A DNA stretch of 64,000 bases from UBA7434 sp042090785 (GTDB taxonomy: Bacteria > Pseudomonadota > Gammaproteobacteria > Pseudomonadales > UBA7434): the NCBI GenBank assembly GCA_042090785.1, contig JBELIP010000002.1, forward strand, positions 186,001 to 250,000, given 5' to 3'. Every line of letters starts with the position of its first letter. The first letter of the stretch is position 1. The notes beneath the pieces were generated by a model. That model searched no databases. It had not been told where the DNA came from and was given only the letters and a program-made list of their open reading frames with translations. The translations under genes and the position numbers were made by a program. Positions 54,241-63,860 of the stretch are shown here, one piece after another.

Positions 54241-54552
54241 ATGTACGCAGTAGTTGAAAGCGGCGGCAAGCAGCACCGAGTTATCGAGGGCGAAACCCTC
54301 AAAGTTGAAAAATTAGACCTCGCGACAGGCGAAACCCTGACAATTGACCAAGTATTAATGGTCGGCGAAGGCGAATCAGTTAACATTGGCGCCCCTTACG
54401 TAGATGGCGGCAAAGTCACTGCAGAGATTATCTCGCACGGACGCCACGATAAAGTGACCATCGTGAAGTTTCGTCGACGCAAGCATCATAGAAAGCAAAT
54501 GGGCCACAGACAGTGGTATACCGAGTTAAAAATTACCAGCATAGCTGGCTAG
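54241..54552 (+). CDS. rplU: Ribosomal protein L21
   Basis: This 103-residue protein opens MYAVVESGGKQHRV and contains the basic KFRRRKHHRKQMGHRQWYT segment, the L21 signature. It binds 23S rRNA. It starts with ATG, with GGAG at 54232-54235, five bases before it. It heads the conserved rplU-rpmA pair. Confidence 0.97.
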   Translation: MYAVVESGGKQHRVIEGETLKVEKLDLATGETLTIDQVLMVGEGESVNIGAPYVDGGKVTAEIISHGRHDKVTIVKFRRRKHHRKQMGHRQWYTELKITSIAG

Positions 54553-54584
54553 AGAACTCACTAATAACGATTTTGGAGTAAGTC

Positions 54585-54839
54585 ATGGCGCATAAAAAAG
54601 CTGGTGGTAGTACTAATAACGGACGCGATTCTGAGTCTAAACGATTAGGCGTAAAATGTTTTGGCGGCGAAGCCGTAAAAGCAGGCAACATCATCATTCG
54701 TCAACGTGGTACTAAAGTACACCCAGGACTGAATGTTGGTATGGGTAAAGATCACACCTTATTCGCAACGAGCGAAGGTGTTATCAAGTTTGACCAAAAA
54801 GGCCCGAAAAACCGCAAATATGTCAATGTTATTGCGTAA
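54585..54839 (+). CDS. rpmA: Ribosomal protein L27
   Basis: This 84-residue protein opens MAHKKAGGSTNNGRDS, the L27 N-terminus that reaches the peptidyl-transferase centre, and has the GNIIIRQRGTKVHPG core. It follows rplU by 32 bp with GGAG before the ATG. No N-terminal extension of the Firmicutes type is present. A strong terminator follows. Confidence 0.97.
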   Translation: MAHKKAGGSTNNGRDSESKRLGVKCFGGEAVKAGNIIIRQRGTKVHPGLNVGMGKDHTLFATSEGVIKFDQKGPKNRKYVNVIA

Positions 54840-54857
54840 TACAGGCTCGATAGATTA

Positions 54858-54889
54858 AAAAAAGCCCTGTCATACGACGGGGCTTTTTT
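54858..54889 (+). terminator. Terminator of rplU-rpmA
   Basis: AAAAAAGCCC pairs with GGGCTTTTTT across a 12-base loop, giving a U-rich end 18 bp past the rpmA stop. The A-tract on the other side would make it work in both directions. Confidence 0.85.
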
Positions 54890-55052
54890 GTATGGGGCCT
54901 ATATTTTATTCTGGCCGACTTCATATAGCCCTATTTTATACAATCTATACTTTGTATTAGCTGCACGCACCATTATTAACACCATTACACACCGCAAAGC
55001 GAATACACTAAACTCATTAGTAAGTGCACCATAAGACAAGATAACTAAGATC

Positions 55053-56249
55053 ATGAAATTTGTAGACGAAGCCATTATTTCAGTTAGCGCAGGCAAGGGC
55101 GGCAACGGAGCCTCAAGCTTTCGTCGGGAAAAATATATCCCTCGTGGTGGCCCTGATGGTGGCGACGGCGGTGACGGCGGCAGTGTTTACCTCGAAGCTA
55201 GCGCATCGCTTAACACCTTAATCGACTTTCGCTTTCAACCGCGCTACCGAGCCGAATCAGGCCGAAGTGGTCAAGGTAAAAGCTGTACCGGTCATAAAGG
55301 CGAAGATAAAATATTAGAAGTACCTATTGGCACAACCGTTATTGATGAAGATACCGGCGAAACGCTGGGTGATTTATTGAATGCCGGCGATAAACTGTTA
55401 GTGGCACAGGGTGGCTTTCATGGCCTAGGTAATATTCGGTTCAAGTCGAGCACCAACCGCGCGCCCAGACAGACCACACCCGGCTCAGAAGGCGAAGCCC
55501 GGCGTCTACGCTTAGAACTCAAGCTACTAGCCGATGTGGGCCTACTAGGCATGCCAAACGCCGGCAAATCGAGTCTCATCACCGCTGTGTCGGCGGCGCG
55601 ACCAAAAATTGCCAACTACCCATTTACTACTTTGGTGCCAAGTCTTGGGGTAGTCAGCATAGAAGCGCACCGCAGTTTTGTGATGGCGGATATTCCGGGG
55701 CTCATTGCTGGCGCAGCCGAAGGTGCCGGTTTGGGTATTCGCTTTTTAAAGCATTTAACCCGCACACGATTATTGCTTCATTTGGTGGATGTTATGCCGC
55801 CCGATGGATCAGACCCCATAGACAGCGTTGATCAACTTGATGATGAGCTAAGCGCCTTTAGTGCCGCCCTCGCCTCACGTCCACGCTGGTTAGTGCTTAA
55901 CAAAATTGATCTGCTAAGCGACAATGAACTAGCCGACTTCTTAGCACGCGTAAAAATCGAACTGCCGCAATACGAACATGTTTATGCGGTATCTACCGTT
56001 GCTAGACTCGGCTTAAAACCATTAAGCGGCAGCATTATGAGTTGTTTAGAAGCTATCTGGCTGCAAGAGCAAGAAGACCCAGATGCATTACTAAAAGAAC
56101 AAGCGACTCAAACCGCTATGCAAGTTGAAGGCCGTTACAGCATTGCCGAACTCGCCGAAAGACGAGCTGCAGAAAAATTGCATTCATCATCTGAATTCTC
56201 TGACGATGATGACGAACACGATGTTGAAATTGAATACATCAAAGACTAA
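55053..56249 (+). CDS. obgE: GTPase ObgE/CgtA
   Basis: This 398-residue protein has the glycine-rich Obg fold (about residues 1-158, VSAGKGGNGASSFRRE, GGPDGGDGGDGGSVY), the G domain with G1 GMPNAGKSS, the G3 DIPGLI and the G4 NKID, and an acidic C-terminal tail (SDDDDEHDVEIEY). It acts in late 50S assembly and stringent-response control. The place after rplU-rpmA and before proB is the usual one. Confidence 0.97.
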   Translation: MKFVDEAIISVSAGKGGNGASSFRREKYIPRGGPDGGDGGDGGSVYLEASASLNTLIDFRFQPRYRAESGRSGQGKSCTGHKGEDKILEVPIGTTVIDEDTGETLGDLLNAGDKLLVAQGGFHGLGNIRFKSSTNRAPRQTTPGSEGEARRLRLELKLLADVGLLGMPNAGKSSLITAVSAARPKIANYPFTTLVPSLGVVSIEAHRSFVMADIPGLIAGAAEGAGLGIRFLKHLTRTRLLLHLVDVMPPDGSDPIDSVDQLDDELSAFSAALASRPRWLVLNKIDLLSDNELADFLARVKIELPQYEHVYAVSTVARLGLKPLSGSIMSCLEAIWLQEQEDPDALLKEQATQTAMQVEGRYSIAELAERRAAEKLHSSSEFSDDDDEHDVEIEYIKD

Positions 56250-56275
56250 ATAAAAGCGTTAGCAAGAGCTAAACC

Positions 56276-57397
56276 ATGAGCACAGCAAATACCAACACAT
56301 CCAAGCGCTGGGTCATAAAAATTGGCAGCGCCTTATTAACCGATAATGGTGAAGGACTAGCACTCAAAGCGCTAGACCATTGGGTTGAGCAAATTGCTGC
56401 ACTTAAAAACGCGGGGTACGATATTGTACTTGTATCATCGGGTGCCGTAGCCGAAGGCATTACTCGCTTAGGCTGGAAGGCTCGCCCCGATTCATTGCAT
56501 ATGCTGCAAGCCGCAGCCGCTGTTGGACAAGCCGGCTTAATACAAGCCTACGAATCTCGCTTTAAGCAATTTCAAATGACAACCGCTCAAGTTTTATTAG
56601 TGCACGAAGATTTATCGTCGCGCACACGTTATTTAAATGCACGTCAAACACTGCAAAGCTTACTTGAGTGCGACGTTATTCCTATTGTTAACGAAAACGA
56701 TACCGTTGCTACCGATGAAATTCGCTTTGGCGATAACGATACATTGGCAGGCCAAGTTGCCAACCTCATTGATGCCGACAAGCTATTAATACTCACCGAT
56801 CAAGAAGGCGTATTTAGCGACGACCCTCGAATTCATGCTGACGCTGTCTTAATTGCCGAGCAAGATGTTCATGATGCATCACTTGACCAAGCAGCAAAAA
56901 ATGGCAGTGGCATGTTAGGCCGTGGTGGCATGACGACAAAAATTAAAGCAGCACGTTTAGCTGCAAGATCTGGTGCATCAACAATAATCGCTAACGGTTC
57001 AACGCCGTCGGTTATTACTCGCCTTGCGAATAACGAAACACTCGGCACACATCTCACCAACAACCGCAAGCCAATAACACCAAGAAAACAATGGTTATCA
57101 GGCAGCTTATCTATTCAAGGCACCTTAACCCTTGATGATGGCGCTGCGCGTGTCATAAAAGAAGATGGCAGCAGTTTATTGCCCGTGGGTATTCATGCTG
57201 TGAGTGGCACATTTGATCGTGGTGAATTAGTTAGCTGTGTCAACTTACAAGGCATAGAAATTGCGCGCGGACTCGCTAATTACAGCAGCGACGAAGCCAT
57301 TAAAATTTCTGGTGCTACTAGTGACCAACTAGCCACTATTCTTGGCTATGGCGGTGATGAAGAAATGATTCATAGAGATAACCTCGTCGTATTATAA
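56276..57397 (+). CDS. proB: Glutamate 5-kinase
   Basis: This 373-residue enzyme has the amino acid kinase domain (about residues 10-260, KIGSALLTDN, VSSGAVAEGI, NENDTVATDEIRFGDND, GRGGMTTKIKAA) and a C-terminal PUA domain (about 280-365). It makes glutamyl-5-phosphate, the first step of proline synthesis, and is probably feedback inhibited by proline. It follows obgE by 26 bp. proA is not in the window. Confidence 0.96.
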   Translation: MSTANTNTSKRWVIKIGSALLTDNGEGLALKALDHWVEQIAALKNAGYDIVLVSSGAVAEGITRLGWKARPDSLHMLQAAAAVGQAGLIQAYESRFKQFQMTTAQVLLVHEDLSSRTRYLNARQTLQSLLECDVIPIVNENDTVATDEIRFGDNDTLAGQVANLIDADKLLILTDQEGVFSDDPRIHADAVLIAEQDVHDASLDQAAKNGSGMLGRGGMTTKIKAARLAARSGASTIIANGSTPSVITRLANNETLGTHLTNNRKPITPRKQWLSGSLSIQGTLTLDDGAARVIKEDGSSLLPVGIHAVSGTFDRGELVSCVNLQGIEIARGLANYSSDEAIKISGATSDQLATILGYGGDEEMIHRDNLVVL

Positions 57398-57424
57398 AAA
57401 TCAGCTATCACTCTTATCACAACT

Positions 57425-57460
57425 CTAACTAACACCCTAACTAACACCCTAACTAACAAC
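57425..57460. repeat. 12-bp tandem array, three units
   Basis: Three units of CTAACTAACACC at 57425, 57437 and 57449; the third differs at one base. It lies 27 bp past the proB stop and is non-coding. Confidence 0.85.
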
Positions 57461-57536
57461 ACGGTCATATTGATTCGCACAGGCCCTGCTATCATTCTAT
57501 TAAGCGTATCATTAAGAAGAGAAGGTAATTAAACCT

Positions 57537-58541
57537 ATGGATCCGGTTACCCAAGGTGTTTTAGCAGCGAGCTTATCTCAATCACTCGCGCGCAACAAAA
57601 AGCAAACAGCAATCGCCGGCCTCTTTGGTTTATTAGCCGGTATGGCACCAGACTTAGATGTATTTATTCGCTCCGGTAACGATCCGCTTTTATTTCTTGA
57701 ATACCATCGACACTTTACGCACTCGCTCGCATTTATTCCCTTTGGAGGGTTAATCTGCGGCACACTGCTCTATTTTTTATTAGGAAGGCGCTGGGGAGTA
57801 AATTTTTATCTGAGTGTTTTATATTGCACGCTGGGCTATGCGACTCACGCATTACTTGATGCATGCACCAGTTATGGCACGCAATTATTTTGGCCATTCA
57901 GTAATGTACGTATTGCCTGGAACACAATGTCAATTATTGACCCGATATACACCCTACCAATAATGACAGGCGTATTATTAGCCGCAATAAAAAAACGCCC
58001 TCGCATTGCACAAATTATTTTTGCATGGGCAGTGATTTACCCATGCATCGGATTACTGCAACACAATAGAGCTATTGATGCAGGCATGGATATTGCCGCC
58101 TCACGCGGCCATGAACCCATAAGCATTAATGCAAAGCCGAGTTTTGCCAATATTTTTTTGTGGAAGGTGATTTATGAAACCTCCAACTTTTATTACGTTG
58201 ATGCGGTGCGTGTGTTAACCGAGCGCAAAATTTATAAAGGTGAACGCATAGAAAAACTCAACATACAGCGAGACTTTTTTTGGTTAGATTCGGAATCGCA
58301 ACAGGCAAAAGATATTGAGCGCTTTAGATGGTTTTCAAATGGCTATATTGCCCAGGACCCGAATAACCCCAACCGTATTGTTGATGTTCGTTACTCTTTT
58401 GTGCCCAATCAAATTTCTGCACTATGGGGTATTGAGTTATCGCCGCAGGCAAAACCACAAGATCATGTATTTTATTCCAGCAAAAATAAATTAACGGATA
58501 GGCATCTTAAGCAATTTTATCGACAGCTTTTGGGTCATTGA
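57537..58541 (+). CDS. YdjM-type membrane-bound metal-dependent hydrolase family protein (DUF457)
   Basis: This 334-residue protein starts MDPVTQGVLAASLSQSLAR and contains the PDLDVFIRS and HRHFTHSLAFIP motifs, then YATHALLDACTSYGTQLFWPFS. The conserved Asp and His residues are those of the YdjM/DUF457 membrane hydrolase family. Hydrophobic segments lie at about residues 62-80, 84-104 and 138-175; the C-terminal third is soluble. In E. coli YdjM is SOS-regulated; no LexA-type box was recognised here. The reaction is unknown. It is convergent with the mscS-type gene. Confidence 0.8.
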   Translation: MDPVTQGVLAASLSQSLARNKKQTAIAGLFGLLAGMAPDLDVFIRSGNDPLLFLEYHRHFTHSLAFIPFGGLICGTLLYFLLGRRWGVNFYLSVLYCTLGYATHALLDACTSYGTQLFWPFSNVRIAWNTMSIIDPIYTLPIMTGVLLAAIKKRPRIAQIIFAWAVIYPCIGLLQHNRAIDAGMDIAASRGHEPISINAKPSFANIFLWKVIYETSNFYYVDAVRVLTERKIYKGERIEKLNIQRDFFWLDSESQQAKDIERFRWFSNGYIAQDPNNPNRIVDVRYSFVPNQISALWGIELSPQAKPQDHVFYSSKNKLTDRHLKQFYRQLLGH

Positions 58542-58602
58542 AATGTGGCTATTAAAACTCGAGAAGACATAGAGAGAATACAAGCTACGACGGATACCTT
58601 TA

Positions 58603-59673
58603 TTAATCGTTTAAATCATCATCCGTTTTCTCCATCATCCGCCGTACATATCCCAACCGCTGCTCCAACACTGAAATCTTCTTCTCAATCATCTCAGCAT
58701 CCGCATCATCTTCAGTTAACTGCTGCTCAAGCTCAGCTACCTTTCCTTTAAGTAACTGCTTCCGCTGCTCTAAAATCGCTTTTTTCTCGGCAGTTTCAGC
58801 CTTATCAAAAATCATGGCTTCTGGAGACTTTGCGTCACCGTTATCTGCTTGAGAAACCGTATGACTCGACTTAGCCAAAACTTTACTTTGCGCATCAAAA
58901 ACCCGCTGACTCATAAATGTCGGCGAAACAATTTCTATGTTAGCCGTATGCAAAGTTCTAAACATATTCTTGCGTAATGTCGAACGCACAGTCAATAATT
59001 GCTTAACTTCTTCTAGAAAGCCTGCCACTCGATAAACCACACTAAAATCACCCAGCGTTTTTACGTAAACAAAACTCTCTATCAAACCTGTTTTATCAGC
59101 AGCTTCCAATAATAGCTTTTCAATTAAATCCAAATCATTGTCATAACCCAACGATACTTCTGCCGCAATAATGGTGCCCGATGAACGCACCACAGAAACA
59201 GGGTTAGAAACTAAATATAAATTAGGTATTGTCGTTAAATCACGCTCTTGTGTTTGAATTTCGGTGTGAAACAAACCTCGCTCAGTCACTCGGCCAAATT
59301 GCTCGCCTACACGGACAAAATCTCCAGCGTGTAAATTGTCAACTCCGCGTAACATCAACCCCGCCATCGCATTAGCCACAAAGCTTGTCGACGAAAACGC
59401 CATCATTAAGGTTAGTAATAAACCTAACAACGTTAACAACTGCTTTCGCATCTCTTCATTTATAGGTAACGCAATAATCGCAGCAACAACAAAAATCAGT
59501 ACAACCGCCACCACAATAAGCGAATGTTTAAAATTATTTTTATCAGGTTCTGAATGACGACGAAAACTACGTAATAAAAAATTAACCGAGACTGCACCAA
59601 TAAAAACAACACCAAATAAAGGGAGTACCGGCACAATCCAACTCAAAACCGTTTTAATAATTGCTACATCCAT
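58603..59673 (-). CDS. MscS-family mechanosensitive channel with coiled-coil tail
   Basis: This 356-residue protein has three membrane helices (about residues 10-31, 49-70 and 77-110), the last being the pore-type helix before GLMLRGVDNLHAGDFVRVG, then the MscS beta domain (about 110-165) and the cytosolic alpha-beta cage domain (to about 260). The pore segment SSTSFVANAMAGLMLRG departs from the canonical Ala/Gly pattern. The C-terminus (about 285-356) is a heptad-rich charged coiled coil absent from E. coli MscS. It likely releases solutes on osmotic downshock. It lies 11 bp after yhdP on the same strand. Confidence 0.85.
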   Translation of the reverse strand: MDVAIIKTVLSWIVPVLPLFGVVFIGAVSVNFLLRSFRRHSEPDKNNFKHSLIVVAVVLIFVVAAIIALPINEEMRKQLLTLLGLLLTLMMAFSSTSFVANAMAGLMLRGVDNLHAGDFVRVGEQFGRVTERGLFHTEIQTQERDLTTIPNLYLVSNPVSVVRSSGTIIAAEVSLGYDNDLDLIEKLLLEAADKTGLIESFVYVKTLGDFSVVYRVAGFLEEVKQLLTVRSTLRKNMFRTLHTANIEIVSPTFMSQRVFDAQSKVLAKSSHTVSQADNGDAKSPEAMIFDKAETAEKKAILEQRKQLLKGKVAELEQQLTEDDADAEMIEKKISVLEQRLGYVRRMMEKTDDDLND

Positions 59674-59684
59674 AAACTTACCAC

Positions 59685-62600
59685 CTACTCAGTCATTTCA
59701 GCCTTATCTGTTTTGTTATCAAACAAACGATCAAATCGAGCACTAGGATCAGACAAAGGTCCTTCTATAATATATACAGCACTTGAAATTCTATCGAGTT
59801 CATCTTCAAACACTTTGCTTGCAATATACACACCCGCCGCAACCGGTAAGCCGCCAGTTAACACAGCCAACCAAGGTAAATTAGAAGCCACGGGCAAGGT
59901 AGCAATTAATTGAGCATCAATGGTTGACGCAGTAAGATCAACTTCACCCGCCAGAGAAAACTGACTAGAAGGCGCCTTCACCGTAATAGGTGTCTCATAA
60001 AAACGCGCCATGCCGTCACTAATATTTAAGGATCCGCCAACACTATCAAAGCTAAGACCTTCTTTATAAAGGTCCGAGAAATTTAACTTCATACGTCGCA
60101 CTAAGGTGTCAAAATTAATAATACCGATTAACTTAAGCAAGCCCTCGGCAGAGTCAGAGGTTTTTAAAAATTGACCCTCTTTAAATTTAAAATCTATAAT
60201 ACCTTCGGAGGCATTCAGTGAAAATGCATCAGGGCCACCCTCCCAGCTCAAATCAATAATGACATCCGCATGCTTGCTTTTAATCGGTGACTTCGCTTTA
60301 GGGTTATCATCAAAGCGACGAATAAATTGCTCTATCGAATAACTCTTACCCATTAAAGATAATGAACTTGCATACTCACCTGATTCACTTTTTGCCCAAA
60401 GTAAACCATTATCAGGCTCAGAGCTAAATGTCATTTCTGCATAATTAATTGCTATATCATGAACTAATACAGCATTGCTTGAAGGGCTCAATAAAAAATT
60501 CCACCGCCCTATCTCGGCATCACCCCAATATAATTGTTCTATATTAATTTTAGCGGCTACAAGATTAATAGGTAAAAAAAATGTATTGGTAAGGTCTGAG
60601 TCTTGCTCGGTAAGCATATCTGGTTTTTTAAGCCGTAGATAATTTAAATCAATTAAATATCGCTGCGCTTCATCTACGCCACTCAAAATTAAAGGTAAAT
60701 TATTGAATGACGACAACGCCCCAAGCGAAGCTTGTGAATCGGCAAGACCGCTGTCTTGTTGTATTGATTGTTGTATTGGTTCTGGTAACGCAATAAGCCC
60801 TTTTAACTGATCGCTTTCAACATCAAATTGCCAGCGCTGGTTAATCTCAGCAACATCCACTACAGCATGAGTAAAATTTTCTCCAAAAGCGAGCACATCA
60901 TCTAAGATTAAATCGTTCACAACAACATAAGAGGATACGCTCGCCGATAAAGAATCTTGAGTGTCAGCGACCACCTTCAATTTTAAATTCGAAGCTGCTT
61001 GCTCATATTTATCAAAAATAGATAACCATTCGGTTAAATTGAATGTGGGCAAATGCCCTGAAATAGTTAATTGAGCCTCTACATTATTTTTAATTGTTTT
61101 CGAACTTGAATGGCTACCCACATCAATCGCACCGCCAGTCATTTTATAACGGTCAAAATTCAACTGCATATTGGCATAATTAGCGATGGATAATGACATG
61201 GGTTGATGGGCGGCAGCCATTCGCCAATTCAATGCAAAAGGTGCACTAGCTTCTTTGGCTTTGTACAGCGACTCTGGCAACTGAAACTCCACACCCACCA
61301 AATCACTTCTAGCAGTTAATACTGTATCTACACTACTGTGATCAATTCGCAAGCTCATTGCAGCCGATCCCGCAGCCATTGCTAATGCAGGCTGTTTTAG
61401 CCAGTGATATAAATGCTCAGTCTCAACATTAAACGTCCCATCAACTCTAACGCTATTACCATTTTGTAAATGCGGATCATCCTGATAATTACCCAACACC
61501 ATACTTATCGGCTTATCCCACAAGCGCCCTTTTAGTTGCTCTGAAACTAAACCATTACTGCTTGAATAAGCAATAGGGCCGCTAAGGTCTTTAACCGTCA
61601 AACCAATATTCGACATCTCAATATCGCTAGCCGTAATAACGGTAGAAAAATCGACTTCGGACTGATTCACACCCCCTTTAGTCAACGGTACATGCAGGCG
61701 TAAAACGGCATCATGCAACTCACCGGTAGCACGCCAATCACCTATGGTTTTTTCTAAGCGAGATTTTAACGGCGAGGTCTGCAAAATATTGAATACATCG
61801 CCAAGACCGCCTGCAAGCTGGCTATTAATATCAACAGCCGCCTCTTTACCAGCACCTTGCACAAGCACTTGGGCATTACTCATTAATAGCTTTTCAAACT
61901 CTGCCGCATAAACCGACATCTCTACATCGCTACCTGCCAACATTAATAAGCCATCGACCTTACTTACCGGCGCCCACTGCGGATGGAAATTAAACATTGC
62001 ATCTGCCAAGTTTAAATACATTTGAACACTGCGCTTATCTTTTTCTTCTTTCGCTAAAGAGCCATGATAAACAAAGCCTCCATCAATAATTTCTCCATCA
62101 AAATCACTTTGTGCAATCCAATTTTTTGCATTGTGGTTCATTGTGTAAGGTAATAATTTAAAAAGCTGTGAGCTATGTGAACCACTCACACCAATATGCA
62201 ACGCTAAATGACTTGGCGCATCTTCTTTTCGCGTCTTACTATTAACATAAAAACGCGCACCAAACTCACCTTTATCGCCTGTCATCGCAAACAGCATATC
62301 TTCAGCGTTAATCAACAGACGGTTATTCAGCATGGACCAACTTACTCGAGCCTCTATCTCATCAAATAACAACGCATCGTGATAAACCTGAGGCAAGTGT
62401 AAAGAAAAATTATTATCACTAAGCAACTCGATATTACCGGCTGAAGACGATGTGTGTAGATAGCCGCTTAAGCCAGTAAAACCTGGAATGTTTTTCCAAG
62501 CATTAAAACTCACATCGTTTAATATGGCCTCTAATTTAAATGCCGGCTTTGGCCGAGTTGCTTCATCGCTATTATTTTTAGCCTCAGAAAAAGGCATAGC

Positions 62601-63803
62601 AATATGTAACAGCTGCGCCGAGCCATCTATACTTAAAGACTGCAAAGCATTAGATAATTCCCCAGTTAACAGGCGACTGCCGTTAACAATTTCGGTCAAT
62701 TGCCCAAGATCAGCGCTTGGCATACTTAACGAAAAATTTGATAGCCGTGATTTATCTCGTTCAACACGAATACTCGCCAATGGCATATTCAGTGGCTCAT
62801 CACGCCAAGTTGCATCTAACTGCTGCCACCATAAATCAATACTGTTTGCGGTATTATTAATTTCTGCGCTTAGTCGTAAAGCAATATCACTTAAACGCCA
62901 ATCAAGATTATCATTACGCTGCACTAAACCATTTTTTATATCAACACTGGCCTGCCAGTTTTCATTCGGCTTTTTCACCGCCCAAAATTCACCACTCCAA
63001 CCGTCTACTAGCCATCGATCATTGGTATTCGCTGAGACAAACCATGGCGACAAACTCAACTGATCTGCTTTTGCATAGACATCTACTTTTGCCTCTACTG
63101 CAAATGGGTCACCTATTGCATTGGCATAAAGAGTAAAGCTGCCCTCATCACCCCCCTGCTGGGTAAATATAAATTGTCGCGTTTCTGCAAACTGTTGAAA
63201 ATACATTTTCATCATCGGCAGCTGAATACGCTCGCCTTTTTTAGCATCAACATCTAACAATTCATTACTAGGTAAATCAATACTGATACTTTGAGCATCA
63301 ATAGACTGCAAACGCCGAACAAAACCTTGTAGTGATAAATCTTGGCTTTCACTCGTTAATTGTATGCCACGCACAGTCCATTGATTTTGATTATTCTTAT
63401 CCAGTGATAGCGCTAGCTGTTGCGCACTCACATGAGTAATGCGCACACCCAAGTCTAATGCCGAGGCAATTAAATCAAAACGCAACTCACCATCAACCAA
63501 GGAAAAAACTGTTTTATTTTTATCCGCAACAGAGGCTTCACTCGAGGTGTCAGCTAAGCTGGCAGTTAATGAATCCACACGAAACACAGGTCTAAATTTT
63601 TGCCACTCGCCACTTAAGCCCTCTAACTGCCATTCAAGACCCGTACGATCTTCTAATAGCGCAATAAATTGAGGAGAAAGCTTTTCGAGTTGAGGCATAT
63701 AAAAACGGCCCAAGCTCATACAAACGGCAAGCAGAATATAAACGCTGGCAATAAAAATTAGCAGCGCCCATAAACAACGATCAATAATACGAAAATAATT
63801 CAC
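59685..63803 (-). CDS. yhdP: AsmA-like lipid-transport protein YhdP
   Basis: This 1372-residue protein has one N-terminal membrane helix (about residues 10-32) and a very long periplasmic beta-rich region ending in the DUF3971/AsmA-like C-terminal segment (LVRRMKLNFSDLYKEGLSFDSVGG). YhdP, with TamB and YdbH, bridges the periplasm and carries phospholipids to the outer membrane in E. coli. The length is close to that of YhdP (~1270). The gene lies directly downstream of rng, the conserved rng-yhdP order. Confidence 0.92.
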   Translation of the reverse strand: MNYFRIIDRCLWALLIFIASVYILLAVCMSLGRFYMPQLEKLSPQFIALLEDRTGLEWQLEGLSGEWQKFRPVFRVDSLTASLADTSSEASVADKNKTVFSLVDGELRFDLIASALDLGVRITHVSAQQLALSLDKNNQNQWTVRGIQLTSESQDLSLQGFVRRLQSIDAQSISIDLPSNELLDVDAKKGERIQLPMMKMYFQQFAETRQFIFTQQGGDEGSFTLYANAIGDPFAVEAKVDVYAKADQLSLSPWFVSANTNDRWLVDGWSGEFWAVKKPNENWQASVDIKNGLVQRNDNLDWRLSDIALRLSAEINNTANSIDLWWQQLDATWRDEPLNMPLASIRVERDKSRLSNFSLSMPSADLGQLTEIVNGSRLLTGELSNALQSLSIDGSAQLLHIAMPFSEAKNNSDEATRPKPAFKLEAILNDVSFNAWKNIPGFTGLSGYLHTSSSAGNIELLSDNNFSLHLPQVYHDALLFDEIEARVSWSMLNNRLLINAEDMLFAMTGDKGEFGARFYVNSKTRKEDAPSHLALHIGVSGSHSSQLFKLLPYTMNHNAKNWIAQSDFDGEIIDGGFVYHGSLAKEEKDKRSVQMYLNLADAMFNFHPQWAPVSKVDGLLMLAGSDVEMSVYAAEFEKLLMSNAQVLVQGAGKEAAVDINSQLAGGLGDVFNILQTSPLKSRLEKTIGDWRATGELHDAVLRLHVPLTKGGVNQSEVDFSTVITASDIEMSNIGLTVKDLSGPIAYSSSNGLVSEQLKGRLWDKPISMVLGNYQDDPHLQNGNSVRVDGTFNVETEHLYHWLKQPALAMAAGSAAMSLRIDHSSVDTVLTARSDLVGVEFQLPESLYKAKEASAPFALNWRMAAAHQPMSLSIANYANMQLNFDRYKMTGGAIDVGSHSSSKTIKNNVEAQLTISGHLPTFNLTEWLSIFDKYEQAASNLKLKVVADTQDSLSASVSSYVVVNDLILDDVLAFGENFTHAVVDVAEINQRWQFDVESDQLKGLIALPEPIQQSIQQDSGLADSQASLGALSSFNNLPLILSGVDEAQRYLIDLNYLRLKKPDMLTEQDSDLTNTFFLPINLVAAKINIEQLYWGDAEIGRWNFLLSPSSNAVLVHDIAINYAEMTFSSEPDNGLLWAKSESGEYASSLSLMGKSYSIEQFIRRFDDNPKAKSPIKSKHADVIIDLSWEGGPDAFSLNASEGIIDFKFKEGQFLKTSDSAEGLLKLIGIINFDTLVRRMKLNFSDLYKEGLSFDSVGGSLNISDGMARFYETPITVKAPSSQFSLAGEVDLTASTIDAQLIATLPVASNLPWLAVLTGGLPVAAGVYIASKVFEDELDRISSAVYIIEGPLSDPSARFDRLFDNKTDKAEMTE

Positions 63804-63860
63804 GTTAGCCGTTAACCACTCATAACTGCATTAATATAAAAGTGACTATCTGAATAATCA

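Noticed and set aside
950..57460. CRISPR-like interpretation of the short repeats
   Set aside because: Units are 12-15 bp without spacers, differ between loci, and no cas genes are present.
58545..58751. Plus-strand open frame after the YdjM-type gene
   Set aside because: It starts with GTG without a clear site and overlaps the 3' end of the mscS-type gene; the first ~25 residues look protein-like but the rest is a shadow. Kept only as a possible gene remnant.
62488..63063. 191-residue plus-strand open frame opposite yhdP
   Set aside because: No recognisable domain, and it lies wholly within the well-supported yhdP frame on the other strand.
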